A DNA stretch of 25,372 nt from Myxococcales bacterium UBA5297 (GCA_002408385.1 DHSB01000182.1:21201-46572), one strand, 5' to 3'; shown: positions 1 to 10,236, numbered from the stretch's first letter. Notes: generated from the letters alone by a model not told the origin. Translations and numbers: made by a program.

Positions 1-425
1 GCGCGATCGCCCCTCCCCGGCGCGCCCTCGGTGATCGAGTCGAGCACGGGCCGAGTGCGCGCCGTCTGGGAGGGGAGGGGGCGGGCCAACGCGGCAGGGG
101 TGCCCTCCCCTTCCCCATTTCTCGTTCGTCGCGTCCGGCGTGGTGCTCGAGCGGCGGCTCGTGCCGGCCAGCGGTCTCGGCGGTGCCTCCGCCGTCTCGA
201 GCTCAGCGTGAGCCGTCCGGCGCGAGGGACGGTCCCCGGACACCGCGGGCTGACGCCGGGAGGCGCAGTCGACGGGCCCGACTCCGGGCTCGACCTCGCG
301 CGGACCCCCGGCGACTCCGAGACTCGCCGCGGGTCGCCTCACCGCTCGCGGTGACCGGTTGCGCCCGGGGTTCCTCGAGCGGGGCTGAGTGAGCTCCGCT
401 GCCCACCGCTCCACCCGCCGTCGGC
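1..425. other. No supported gene (left edge)
   Basis: Short open frames exist on both strands, but they are rich in Arg, Pro, Ala and Gly, as is typical of antisense or non-coding reading of very GC-rich DNA. None has a ribosome binding site or a recognisable motif. The stretch lies downstream of the SGNH lipoprotein gene, whose stop codon is at 426-428. I see no tRNA, no clear terminator and no repeat that recurs in the window. Confidence 0.6.
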
Positions 426-1595
426 TCAAGGCGACGGGCCCTCGTCGGCCGCCTCCTCGGCGCGGATGACGCGGACGACCTCCTTGCCCATCGCCGCGTG
501 GCCCTTGACCGAAGGATGGACGTGGTCCATCGCCATCCCCTCGCGGAAGCGGTTGACGTTGCCCGGCTCGGCGAGCGCCGCCTCGAAGTCGATGACCCCG
601 TCTACGCGCCGGTGGCCGCGGATCCACGCGTTGACGTGGGCGCGGTCGTCGTCGAGCTCGTCCATCTCCTTCGGCGGCAGGGTCCCGGCCCAGACCCGGC
701 AGAAGGGGCGCAGCCGGTCGTAGAGCAGATCGAGCGTCTGCTCGATTCGCCCGGCAGGCGTGCCTCCCAAGTCGTTGGTGCCGAGCAGGACGATGCAGTC
801 GGTGATCCCTTCGACCGAGAAGATCTCGCTCTCCAGGTTGTCGAGCTCGCCGTCGACCCCTTGCCCGCTTACCCCGGAGTTGCCCACCGGGAGCCGCAGC
901 GCGGCCTCGGCGACCGCGGGCCAGGCCTCGAGGTACTCGTCCTGACCTTCGACGTAGCCCTCGGTGATGCTGTCGCCCATGACCACGAACGCGCGGGTCG
1001 GCGGGGCCTCGACATAGACGTTACTGACCCCCATGGCCCGAAGCTGCGGCTCGCCGAAGGCGCCCGGCGCGTCGGCCTGATCGCCCGAGCCCCAGTACGA
1101 GTCGGGGAACAGCTCGACCGCGCTCGCGGCCACCGAGCCGGAGGCGACGAAGGTGACGGCGATCTCCTCGCGGAAGGCGACCGGCAGCTCGACCGCGTCG
1201 CTGGTCACCTGGGCGCGCGGCGAAGCCGAGAAGCCCGCCCGCCCGTCGAAGCGCAGCTCCATCGGATCGGAGGCGAGCGAGCCCTCGGCGCCGGCCCTGG
1301 CGATGGTGGCGCGGCTCAGCTCCATCCCGCCCTCGCCGGCCTTGAAGGTGACGCGGACCCGCTCGCCGGCGCGGCCCAGCGGGATGCGCATGCGCACCGT
1401 CGTCGGGCCGGCGAGCGGCTCCGACCAGCGCAGCGCCTGGTGAAAGGCGGGCTGGAAGGCGAGCCCCGGCTCGATGGTTCCGCCGTCGGGCGGCGGCTTG
1501 CCGCCACCGTCGAGCGGGTTGGTGCCGCTCTGCTTCTGCGAGCCGCAGGCGCACAGCGCCGCGAGCGTGATGACGAGATACGGGCGAGGGCTCAT
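426..1595 (-). CDS. SGNH/GDSL-family hydrolase, predicted lipoprotein
   Basis: 389 aa. The N-terminus is a lipoprotein-type signal with Cys15 and Cys17 at the end of a short hydrophobic stretch (LAALCAC), followed by a Gly/Pro/Asp-rich linker to about residue 42. This suggests export and lipid anchoring. Residues about 45-200 form a beta-rich region without a motif I recognise. Residues about 203-375 carry the SGNH hydrolase blocks: GDSITEG with nucleophile Ser209, GNSG around Asn239, GTND with Asn274, and DHVHPS with catalytic Asp357 and His360. The fold covers esterases, carbohydrate acetyl-esterases and lipases; the substrate cannot be told, though the two-part layout resembles carbohydrate-esterase-like proteins. 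The ATG start at 1595 has no obvious Shine-Dalgarno sequence but is the only start that keeps the signal peptide. The gene diverges from the next gene across 175 bp. Confidence 0.88.
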   Translation of the reverse strand: MSPRPYLVITLAALCACGSQKQSGTNPLDGGGKPPPDGGTIEPGLAFQPAFHQALRWSEPLAGPTTVRMRIPLGRAGERVRVTFKAGEGGMELSRATIARAGAEGSLASDPMELRFDGRAGFSASPRAQVTSDAVELPVAFREEIAVTFVASGSVAASAVELFPDSYWGSGDQADAPGAFGEPQLRAMGVSNVYVEAPPTRAFVVMGDSITEGYVEGQDEYLEAWPAVAEAALRLPVGNSGVSGQGVDGELDNLESEIFSVEGITDCIVLLGTNDLGGTPAGRIEQTLDLLYDRLRPFCRVWAGTLPPKEMDELDDDRAHVNAWIRGHRRVDGVIDFEAALAEPGNVNRFREGMAMDHVHPSVKGHAAMGKEVVRVIRAEEAADEGPSP

Positions 1596-1770
1596 GTCAC
1601 CAAGCTGCTGCCGGCCCGAGGTGGCGAAAACCGCCCGTCGATCGGTGGCGAGCTCTCGGGCGGCGGCCTTCGCGGAGGTCCTGGAAGCGGGCCCTCCGTC
1701 GCTCGGGCGACGGACGGCGACTCGAAAAGCGGCCCATCGGCCACTGTGCGATGTGCCATGATTCGGCCCC

Positions 1771-2820
1771 GTGTCGATTCCGCCGCCAGCGCCGAGCTCC
1801 GCCTTCGCCGAGGCCCAGGCCGAGCAGCTCCTCGCCGAGCTGCGCGCGCTCGAGACGCCCGAATTGCTCGCGCTGTGCCTGCGCTTTCGCCGCTCGCCCG
1901 AGCGGCTGGGGCTCTACTTGACCCTGTTTCGCGCGCGGCCCGGCGCGCGCGCCCAGTTCGCCGCCTCGCTCGTCTGCTTCGACCTCGCGCGCCAGGGCAA
2001 CCTGGTCGCTCAGCGCGAGCTCTCGGTGCTCGCGCCGACGATGGCCGCCATCTCCGCCGACGCGCAGCTCGTCGCGGACTTGGTCAGCGGGGACCGCTAC
2101 CTCGAGGAGCTGTGGCAGGCCTGTCGGGACGCCCTGGCGAGCGATGACCCGCGCCAGCTCTGGAGCGAGCCGGGGCTCGAGGCGACCGAGCTCGTCGCGG
2201 AGATCGACCTTCTCGACGACGCGGATCTCGACTTCGCGATCGACCTCGAGCCTCCGCCCGCCGCGCCATCGTCCGCGGGGTTGCCGCAGACCAAAGTGGA
2301 CGAGCGCACCGAGCAGCAGCGGCCGCTGTTCGCCGAGGCGCTGATGCGACACCTCGGCCACGAGCCGGAGAAGGGGCTCTTCGACTACGGCTACGGGTTC
2401 AGCACCGCGCGCGGGGCCGACGTCGAGCGGCTCGAGTCCTTCGTGCGTTCGCTCGACGCCTACGCCGCGGTCACCCCCGCGCGCGGGCTGGCCTCGCTCG
2501 GCAGGCTCTTCCTCGGCGCGCACCTGCGGCGGCTGACCTTCTTTGGCAGGCCCAACCCGCGCCGCCAGGCGATGGTGCGCGAGGGTTTGGCGCTGCTGCC
2601 CGACCTCGAAGCAGCGACCTCGGCCGCCGCCATCTTCGAGTTCGAGGGGCCCAGGGTCCTCGAGAGCTTCGAGAAGGTCATTGAGCTGATGCTCGACTAC
2701 CTCTCGTTCTGCGCAGCCGAGCGGCTCGATCCGCACGCCGCGGGCAGCGCCGAACGCTACGCGGCGACCAATCGGCACCCTCCGCTCCTTCCGGCCGCGA
2801 AACGCCGGCGCCGGTTCTGA
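1771..2820 (+). CDS. Hypothetical protein, unrecognised
   Basis: 349 aa, starting at GTG 1771 without a visible ribosome binding site; the next in-frame Met is about 90 codons in. The composition is protein-like and not a shadow: helical, Leu/Ala/Glu-rich N-terminal half (residues about 10-150), then an acidic and proline-rich hinge (DLEPPPAAPSS, about 155-170), then a C-terminal domain with the segment EKGLFDYGYGFSTARG and a helical end terminating in a basic RRRRF tail. No signal peptide or membrane segment is seen. I do not recognise a family and assign no function. It stands alone: divergent from the SGNH lipoprotein gene and 178 bp before the hemerythrin gene. Confidence 0.72.
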   Translation: MSIPPPAPSSAFAEAQAEQLLAELRALETPELLALCLRFRRSPERLGLYLTLFRARPGARAQFAASLVCFDLARQGNLVAQRELSVLAPTMAAISADAQLVADLVSGDRYLEELWQACRDALASDDPRQLWSEPGLEATELVAEIDLLDDADLDFAIDLEPPPAAPSSAGLPQTKVDERTEQQRPLFAEALMRHLGHEPEKGLFDYGYGFSTARGADVERLESFVRSLDAYAAVTPARGLASLGRLFLGAHLRRLTFFGRPNPRRQAMVREGLALLPDLEAATSAAAIFEFEGPRVLESFEKVIELMLDYLSFCAAERLDPHAAGSAERYAATNRHPPLLPAAKRRRRF

Positions 2821-2984
2821 ATCCAAGCCTCGGCAACCGCGGTTTCAGGCGGCCCGTCGCGCGTCGGCGCCGCTCTCGGCGGCCCGGCTCGTCCGATCCA
2901 TGGGAAAAGGGCGAGCGCGCCCAAGGCGGCTCTGTGGGCCGCTCACATCTCGCTTCGCGCCGCGGGCCGGCGGGTGTGATGACT

Positions 2985-2995
2985 GAGAGGAGGAG
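2985..2995 (+). promoter_or_regulatory. Strong Shine-Dalgarno sequence of the hemerythrin gene
   Basis: A purine-rich GAGAGGAGGAG run ends 3 nt before ATG 2999. It fixes the start of the bacteriohemerythrin gene. Confidence 0.75.
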
Positions 2996-2998
2996 CCC

Positions 2999-3427
2999 AT
3001 GCCTATTCGCTGGACCCAGGACCTGACAGTGGGGATCGAAGCCATCGACCAGCAGCACCAGCGGCTGTTCGAGATAGTCGACGGCCTGCTCGCGGCCATG
3101 CAGGCGGGAAAGGGCCGGGCCGAGGTCTCCAAGGTGCTCGACTTCCTCAACGAGTACGTGCTCGCGCACTTTGCCCTCGAGGAGCGGGCGATGCAGGAGA
3201 TGGGCGACCCCAACTACGCCTCGCACAAGGGCGAGCACGACGGGTTCGTGAAGACCATCGAGCGGCTCAAGCGCCTCCACGAGGAGGGCGGCGCGAGGAC
3301 GGCGCTGGTCATCGAGGTCAACCACCGCGTCTGCGGGTGGCTGCGCAACCACATCGCGAAGACCGACGTCACCATCCGCGACGCGCTCGAGAAGCACCAA
3401 GGCGTCGTCGTCTCGCTCGCCTCATGA
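2999..3427 (+). CDS. Bacteriohemerythrin
   Basis: 142 aa, the usual length of a stand-alone bacterial hemerythrin. The family opening is present (W5, VGIEAIDQQHQRLF), and the full set of di-iron ligands can be read: His20, His57, Glu61 (HFALE), His76 and His80 (HKGEH), His118 and Asp123 (HIAKTD). The protein should bind O2 or a related small ligand at a non-heme di-iron site in the cytoplasm. The start is fixed by a strong Shine-Dalgarno sequence. The stop overlaps the start of the following Ser/Thr kinase (ATGA at 3424-3427), so the two are very likely co-translated. This invites the inference that the hemerythrin supplies or senses O2 or redox state for the kinase pathway; the sequence shows only the coupling. 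Confidence 0.95.
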   Translation: MPIRWTQDLTVGIEAIDQQHQRLFEIVDGLLAAMQAGKGRAEVSKVLDFLNEYVLAHFALEERAMQEMGDPNYASHKGEHDGFVKTIERLKRLHEEGGARTALVIEVNHRVCGWLRNHIAKTDVTIRDALEKHQGVVVSLAS

Positions 3428-5037
3428 GCCGTCGGTTCGACAGCGCCGACACCGCCTCGCTCGCGCCCACGGTGGTCAGCTCCGAGGCGTCTCGGAGGGC
3501 GACTCCCGAGGGCAGCGCGTGCTCGGCTCCGGAGCCAAAGGCCGCGGAGGCGGCGACGACCGTGATCGGCGCGCCTGCCGCGAACGATGACGGCTTGGCG
3601 CTCGTCGGCAAGCTGCTCGGCGACTATCTAGTCCTCAGCCGGCTCGGCAGAGGGGGAATGGGAACGGTCTACCTCGCCGAGCACCGGGTCGTCGGCACCC
3701 GCGTGGCGCTCAAGATGCTCCATCGGCAGCTCGCGACGCAGCCGAAGCACGTCGAGCGCTTTCGCAACGAGGCGCGGCTGCTCAACCTGCTCGGCCACGA
3801 GAACATCGTCAGCCTCTTCGACCTGCACACGCTGCCGGAGGACCGGTACTTCCTGACGATGGAGCTGCTCGAGGGCAGCCCGCTCTCGTCGCTGATGGGC
3901 CTTCCCCTCGAGCCCGCGCTGAGCGTCCCCATCCTCGTGCAGATCTGCGACGCGCTCGAGGCGGCGCACGCGGTCGGCGTCGTCCACCGGGACCTGAAGC
4001 CGGAGAACGTCCTGCTGGTGACCGGGCCGATGGGCGAGCCCCGGGTGAAGCTCGTCGACTTCGGCATCGCGCAGCTCGTCGACTGCGAATCCGAGACGCT
4101 CGCCGGCGGCATCGTCGGCACGCCAGAGTTCATGGCGCCCGAGCAGTGGAACGAGGACCCGGTCGACGGGCGCAGCGATCTCTATGCCCTGGGCGCCATC
4201 GCCTACGCGATGGCGACTGGGCGCCCGCCGTTCGTCAGGAGCAACCCGGTGCAGCTCTACCGCGCGCACCTGTCGGAGCCTCCGTTGGCGCCGAGCGAGC
4301 TGAACCCCCGGGTTCCGCCCGAGCTCGAGCGAATAGTCCTCAAGGCGCTCGCCAAGCGGCCCGAGGAGAGGTTTCAGACTGCGCGCGAGCTGCGCGCCGC
4401 GCTCGAGGGCCTCTTGCGGGCGGACGAGGCGCAGATCGTCGGGTCGACGGCGCCGCCCGCGACCGATGGCGACGCGTGGGCCGAGCTCGCCCGTTGGGAG
4501 CGCTGCGCGCCCGGGGACCACTACGCGTTGCTCGAGGTCGGGCTGGAGGCCGACTGCGTACAGATCCGCCGGCGGGCGCACCGGGCGATCTCGCGTCTCG
4601 AGGCGCTGGCCGAGAAGCTCCCGGAGGCCGGGCGCGAGCGGGTCGAGGCGCTGATGGAGCGGCTGCACGCGGCCGCCTCGGTCTTGGGCGTGCCGGCCTG
4701 GAGAGCGGCGTTCGATGCCGAGCGCGGCAACTACCTCGGCGTCGCGCAGTGCCTGGGCGCCGGGCTGAACGCGGCCCAGCTCGAGGCGCTGCGCAGCGAC
4801 TTCGTCGAGCGGCACGAGCCGCAGGTCGAGCAGGCGCTCTTCCAGCTGAAGCGGGGCGAGCATGAAGCGCAGCACGGCAGGGCGGAGCGGGCCATGGGCG
4901 AGTACGCGCAGGCGCTTGCGCTCGATCCGTTGCGCCTCGAGCTGCACGAGCGCTACTGGCCGTTGGCGCGCGCGCGAAAGCTGGAGGCGACCCTCACCCT
5001 GAGGGCGGCGAGGGCGGGCGCAAAGACGCGGGGGTAA
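3424..5037 (+). CDS. Hanks-type serine/threonine protein kinase with C-terminal J-like and TPR-like region
   Basis: 537 aa. The start is ATG 3424, overlapping the hemerythrin stop; a longer upstream frame would run through that gene. The kinase domain spans residues about 65-330, with the glycine-rich loop GRGGMGTVY (about 75-83), VALK with ATP-binding Lys97, the catalytic loop HRDLKPEN (Asp190), DFG (Asp212) and GTPEFMAPEQ (from 232). All residues needed for activity are present. No transmembrane segment is seen, so the kinase is probably soluble. Residues 1-60 form a Ser/Thr/Ala-rich, likely disordered leader. From about 361, DHYALLEVGLEADCVQIRRRAHRA resembles the start of a J-domain but lacks the HPD motif, and about 469-519 looks like one TPR (AMGEYAQALALDPL). 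The substrate is unknown. Kinases of this kind are abundant in Myxococcota. Confidence 0.94.
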   Translation: MSRRFDSADTASLAPTVVSSEASRRATPEGSACSAPEPKAAEAATTVIGAPAANDDGLALVGKLLGDYLVLSRLGRGGMGTVYLAEHRVVGTRVALKMLHRQLATQPKHVERFRNEARLLNLLGHENIVSLFDLHTLPEDRYFLTMELLEGSPLSSLMGLPLEPALSVPILVQICDALEAAHAVGVVHRDLKPENVLLVTGPMGEPRVKLVDFGIAQLVDCESETLAGGIVGTPEFMAPEQWNEDPVDGRSDLYALGAIAYAMATGRPPFVRSNPVQLYRAHLSEPPLAPSELNPRVPPELERIVLKALAKRPEERFQTARELRAALEGLLRADEAQIVGSTAPPATDGDAWAELARWERCAPGDHYALLEVGLEADCVQIRRRAHRAISRLEALAEKLPEAGRERVEALMERLHAAASVLGVPAWRAAFDAERGNYLGVAQCLGAGLNAAQLEALRSDFVERHEPQVEQALFQLKRGEHEAQHGRAERAMGEYAQALALDPLRLELHERYWPLARARKLEATLTLRAARAGAKTRG

Positions 5038-5054
5038 GGGCGCGGAAGACAGAC

Positions 5055-5091
5055 GACGGGCCGAAGCGATTTGCAGCCGCTCCGGCCCGTC
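5055..5091. terminator. Hairpin between convergent kinase and pgi genes
   Basis: GACGGGCCGAAGCG (5055-5068) pairs with CGCTCCGGCCCGTC (5078-5091), giving 14 positions with one mismatch and a 9-nt loop. It lies 18 nt after the kinase stop in the convergent gap, where a bidirectional terminator is expected. No clear T-run follows on either strand, so intrinsic termination is plausible but not certain. Confidence 0.5.
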
Positions 5092-5143
5092 TTCGATCGT
5101 TCGCCTGTCGTCGCCTGGCTCAAGAGGTGTCGGGAGTTCTTCT

Positions 5144-5270
5144 TGAGCTCGGCCGGCCCCCGTTCCCCCCGAGCGTAGCCTCCCGAGGAACGAGGGAGGC
5201 GGGAGCTGAGGGGCCCTTCGGCTCCGCTCCCGGTGAGCGGAATCGGAGGGAGTCGAAGAAGGATTCGACG
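5144..5270 (+). repeat. Dispersed intergenic repeat, copy 1 (downstream of pgi)
   Basis: Contains CCCCGAGCGTAG (5167-5178), GAGGGGCCCTTCGGCTCCGC (5208-5227) and a tail with GCGGAATCGG and GTCGAAGA. The same blocks occur in the same order and orientation at 7034-7160, so the two copies flank pgi. The core also appears, reversed, in every unit of the tandem array at 18031-18550. Edges are approximate, judged by eye. Confidence 0.6.
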
Positions 5271-5275
5271 GTTCT

Positions 5276-6922
<1,647 letters not shown>

Positions 6923-7033
6923 GCTTCCCTCCTCTGGAATGCGCCGGAAAGGTGGCGCGCAGAAGCTGCCGTACGATCGGCGAGGAGAGGCCCGAAGGCC
7001 AATGGAAATCGAGTCGGTCGCCGTGTGGCGACG

Positions 7034-7160
7034 AGGAGCCCGCCCCGCCCCCGTTTGCCCCGAGCGCAGGCCAGGCTCGCGAGGCCGGCGGTCGAGGGCC
7101 CTTCGGCTCCGCTCTGGGCGGGCGGAACCGGACGGGGTCGAAGAGAAATTTCGCCGGCGC
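7034..7160 (+). repeat. Dispersed intergenic repeat, copy 2 (upstream of pgi)
   Basis: Shares with copy 1 the blocks CCCCGAGCGCAG (7058-7069), GAGGGCCCTTCGGCTCCGCT (7094-7113), GGCGGAACCGG and GTCGAAGA, in the same order and orientation. The segment GCAGGCCAGGCTCGCGAGGC (7065-7084) links it closely to the reverse complement of the 18031-18550 array units. It lies 112 bp upstream of the pgi start. Confidence 0.6.
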
Positions 7161-8183
7161 TACCGGGCCTCGCTCGCAACCGAACCGCACCCTCCTACCA
7201 ATGAGACGCACTCGTGGGCGGGGACATCCGAGCCGGACAACGCTCGAGGGCAAGCGGCGAACATGCCCATCGCAATCGCGCCTCTGGGAGCTCGAGGCGG
7301 GAGTCTCCCTCGGTGCAGGAGGCCATGTGGGCCGCCGAAGGCCGGCCCAGTCCGCCCCGCCGTCCGGAAAGACAGAGCGCGACGATGCCGTCGTTCTCTA
7401 CTCGGCTGCGCGAGCCATCGTTTTTCTGGGTAGGCGGCGAGTTGGCAGATGGCAGCGCCGCACAAGAGATCCTCACCTACCGACTGCTCTCTCAGCAGTG
7501 GCAGAAGGCCTTGCCCATGGAGCTTCTCGGGACTCAATCGGCTTCGGAAAGCGTCGCGCCTTGCGCAGGCGGATGCCGCGTTGGCCGATGTCGTCGCCCT
7601 GGCCCCACCGGAGGCAGTTCCCGCTGCCGCACAGCCTCCTCCTCCCGCTCGGCCTGAGAAATTCGAGCTTGGTGAAGTAACTGCGTGCCAGTGCTCGCAC
7701 CGCGAAAGCGGCGGAAGCGGAGCCGAACGGCCCAGCTTTCAACTGCGCCTCCTCCCGCCTGACCCAATCGATCGGCTGCTCGCCCGGTAGTGGCGGCGGG
7801 GTCGTGCTCTCGGCTCCGGCCGAACGAGCACATCGGTCCAGGGACCGCGAGTCGCTCGCCGACGCCCTCCCGGCACTCCGGTTCGCAGGCGTCGTGCTCG
7901 AGCATACCCGGGTCGCGCTACCCCTTCGACTCTCCGCGCCTCGGTCCCGATGCTCCGATACTTTGCTCTTGTCTCATGGGCTTACTGCCCTTGCCTCCGC
8001 GCATGCATCTGCACCTTCCGAGCGCTGACACCATCGTTCCGTGCGCCCTCCGGCGGCTCGTGTAATCGCGCGGACCGTCCTCGCCTCAGCTCTCGCGTTT
8101 ACTGGATGAGCACGCGGCCGCCTGTCGCCCGCCCGATTCCTTCGACAAGCGACGCCGGCTCGCACGGCCCCGCCTCCGACGAT

Positions 8184-8213
8184 TGCGAGACCGACTCAGG
8201 ACGGCCTACCATG
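8184..8213 (+). promoter_or_regulatory. Possible sigma70-like promoter for the 8267 gene
   Basis: TTGCGA (8184-8189) and TACCAT (8208-8213), separated by 18 bp, each match 4 of 6 consensus bases. The inferred start near 8220 would leave a leader of about 45 nt with the Shine-Dalgarno sequence at 8252. Weak evidence in GC-rich DNA. Confidence 0.25.
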
Positions 8214-8266
8214 GCAACCGAACGACTTTGGCGCGCCACTGCGCCGGTTTCAGGAGGGGAAAGCCG

Positions 8267-9004
8267 ATGCCCGCGACCCGCCGCAAGCGAGCGCCGAAGA
8301 AGCCGCTGCCCAAGCACCACCGGCTGCCGGACATCCCGGTCACGGTCGCGGTCCACGAGGCGCGGCTGCTCGCCGATTCGACCCGCCGGTACCGGGAGCG
8401 CTTCGCGCGCCTGCCCGACTTCGACCTTGGCCTGCTCGACGGGCTGCCCCAGCTCGCGGCGGCGCTCGACGAGCGCGAGCGCGCCTGGGTGCTCAGCCGC
8501 AACGACCTTGCCCGGGCGCCGCGAGCGCCTCTCCGGACGCAGGCCGCACGCCTGCGGTCAGAGATGGTGCGCTCGGCGCGCTACCTGCTTCGGGCCCAAC
8601 CCGAGGCGCTCGCTGGCATCGGTCGCAAGCGCAATCTGGCGAGCCTGGCGCAGGATCTGAACGGGCTCGCCCGCATCGTGAAGAAGCACGCGGCGAAGTT
8701 CGCCGGCGACCCGGTGCTGCCGGCCGACGTCGTGGAGGTCGCACGCAAGCTGGCGGGCGAGCTGTGCAAGGTGCCGGGCTCGCATCCGGCCCGCATCGCG
8801 AGCGAGGCGCGCAACGAGGCCTATTGGGCGCTGGCGCACGCGGTCGCCGAGGTGCGGGCCGCCGCGCGCTACCTGTTTCGCAATCAGCCAGCGGTCCTCG
8901 CCGAGATGACCAGCGGATACCAGGGCGACAAGCAGAAGCGCAGGCGAGCCCGCCGGCGCAGCGCGGCGCCGGCAGCGGAGAAGGAGCCGGGGGCAAAGGG
9001 CTGA
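8267..9004 (+). CDS. Hypothetical basic protein, unrecognised
   Basis: 245 aa. The start ATG 8267 follows AGGAGG at 8252-8257 with 9-nt spacing; the same frame opens further upstream but without such a site. The protein has a Lys/Arg-rich N-terminus (residues 1-18) and a Lys/Arg/Ala-rich C-terminal tail (about 222-245) around a helical core containing two similar segments, SARYLLRAQPEALAG (about 105-119) and AARYLFRNQPAVLAE (about 204-218). That pattern suggests an internal duplication. No signal peptide or membrane segment is seen. The basic ends would suit a nucleic-acid-associated protein, but that is only inference. I do not recognise the family. Confidence 0.75.
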   Translation: MPATRRKRAPKKPLPKHHRLPDIPVTVAVHEARLLADSTRRYRERFARLPDFDLGLLDGLPQLAAALDERERAWVLSRNDLARAPRAPLRTQAARLRSEMVRSARYLLRAQPEALAGIGRKRNLASLAQDLNGLARIVKKHAAKFAGDPVLPADVVEVARKLAGELCKVPGSHPARIASEARNEAYWALAHAVAEVRAAARYLFRNQPAVLAEMTSGYQGDKQKRRRARRRSAAPAAEKEPGAKG

Positions 9005-9300
9005 GGGACCCAGAGCTCGTGCAGGTGGCGCCGGGCGATTTGGGATCCGTCGGGGAGCGATGCTCGGAGATCGCGCGCTCCCTCCGACGTTTGCTGAGGT
9101 TTCGGGCCGCGTCTGAGCGCGCGATCCCCAAATCGAGGGCGAAGTCTGAGCGATTGATCGATTCGACGACCCCAGAGTTTCCGCAAGCTTAGGCGTGGCG
9201 CCCTTCACGACTTGCACGAAGTCTGGGGCCCCGGCTCTCAGCGCCCTGCACACTGCCGCCAAGACAACCACGCCCGCCCCCGGCAATATGGCGCCCGACC

Positions 9301-10236
9301 ATGGGACGCTTCGACGATCGCGCCACCCGCCCGGCCCGCGGGCCGCGCGACATGCTGCGCTGGACCTTCGACCGACTCCTCGGACGCGTGCCCAAAGACT
9401 CGGAGCCCGGCTTCAAGCCGCCGGTGCGCGCGAACGACGGCAGCGCCCCGCGCGAACCCGGCGCCTCGCTCACCTGGATCGGCCACGCCACCTTCGTCCT
9501 CAGGCTCGGCGGCAAGACCGTGGTGGTCGATCCGGTCTGGTCGCAGCGGCTCTCCGGCGTCCTCCCGCGCACCGTGCCGCCCGGCGTGCGGCTCGAGGAC
9601 CTGCCGCCCATCGACTTGGTGCTGCTGACCCACAACCACCGCGACCACTTCGACGCGCCGACGATTCGCCGCATCGGCTCAGGGCCGCTCTACCTCGCCC
9701 CGCTCGGCAACGCCGGCATGCTGCGCGACGCGGGCGCCGAAAAGGTCGTCGAGCTCGACTGGTGGAGCTCGCACCGCGAGGGCGAGCTGGAGCTGACGCA
9801 GGTGCCCGCACGCCACTGGTCGATGCTGCTGCCCTGGAATCGCAACGACATGCTCTGGGGCGGCTTCGTGGTGAAGGGCCCGGAGGGCACGGTCTACTTC
9901 GCCGGCGACACCGCGCGCTCCGACGTCTTCGCGGAGATAGGCGAGCGGCTCAGCCCCATCGACCTGGCGGTGCTGCCGATAGGCGCCTACGCGCCGCGCT
10001 GGTTCATGGAGCCGCAGCACGTGACGCCGGAGGAGGCGGGCGAGGCCTTCGAGGCGCTCGGTGCCCGGATCCTCGTCGCCGCGCACTGGGGCACCTTCAA
10101 GCTGAGCGACGAACCGATGAGCGAGCCGCCCCGGCGCCTGCGCGAGTGGTGGGAGCGCACGGGCAAGGAGCCTGAGAGGCTCTGGATGCTCGACATCGGC
10201 GAAACGCGCGCGCTGCGCGACGAGGCGAGGCGATGA
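9301..10236 (+). CDS. MBL-fold metallo-hydrolase, NAPE-PLD/UlaG-like
   Basis: 311 aa. Metallo-beta-lactamase fold with the dinuclear metal motif LTHNHRDHFD (His111, His113, Asp115, His116), His172, FAGDT with Asp203, and AHWGTF with His262. The strand TWIGHATFVLRLGGKTVVVDPVW and the segment around PRWFMEPQHVTPEEA match the family that contains N-acyl-phosphatidylethanolamine phospholipase D and RomA-like bacterial proteins. The likely role is hydrolysis of a phosphodiester or related ester; the true substrate is unknown. No signal peptide is seen. The start ATG 9301 has no clear Shine-Dalgarno sequence, and the next Met is at residue 18. Its stop overlaps the recX start (ATGA, 10233-10236), indicating a two-gene unit. 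Confidence 0.92.
   Translation: MGRFDDRATRPARGPRDMLRWTFDRLLGRVPKDSEPGFKPPVRANDGSAPREPGASLTWIGHATFVLRLGGKTVVVDPVWSQRLSGVLPRTVPPGVRLEDLPPIDLVLLTHNHRDHFDAPTIRRIGSGPLYLAPLGNAGMLRDAGAEKVVELDWWSSHREGELELTQVPARHWSMLLPWNRNDMLWGGFVVKGPEGTVYFAGDTARSDVFAEIGERLSPIDLAVLPIGAYAPRWFMEPQHVTPEEAGEAFEALGARILVAAHWGTFKLSDEPMSEPPRRLREWWERTGKEPERLWMLDIGETRALRDEARR

Larger units (their letters stand above)
6923..8266. other. 1.3 kb stretch without a convincing gene
   Basis: Between pgi (starting leftward at 6922) and the gene at 8267. Open frames of 60-255 codons exist in all frames, but their products are low-complexity Arg/Ser/Pro/Ala and lack ribosome binding sites or motifs. Base composition is less uniform and somewhat less GC-rich than in the genes. 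The only recognisable element is the repeat copy at 7034-7160. A segment near 7385-7670 reads as plausible protein in two frames joined by a shift, so a decayed gene is possible (see findings). Confidence 0.5.
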
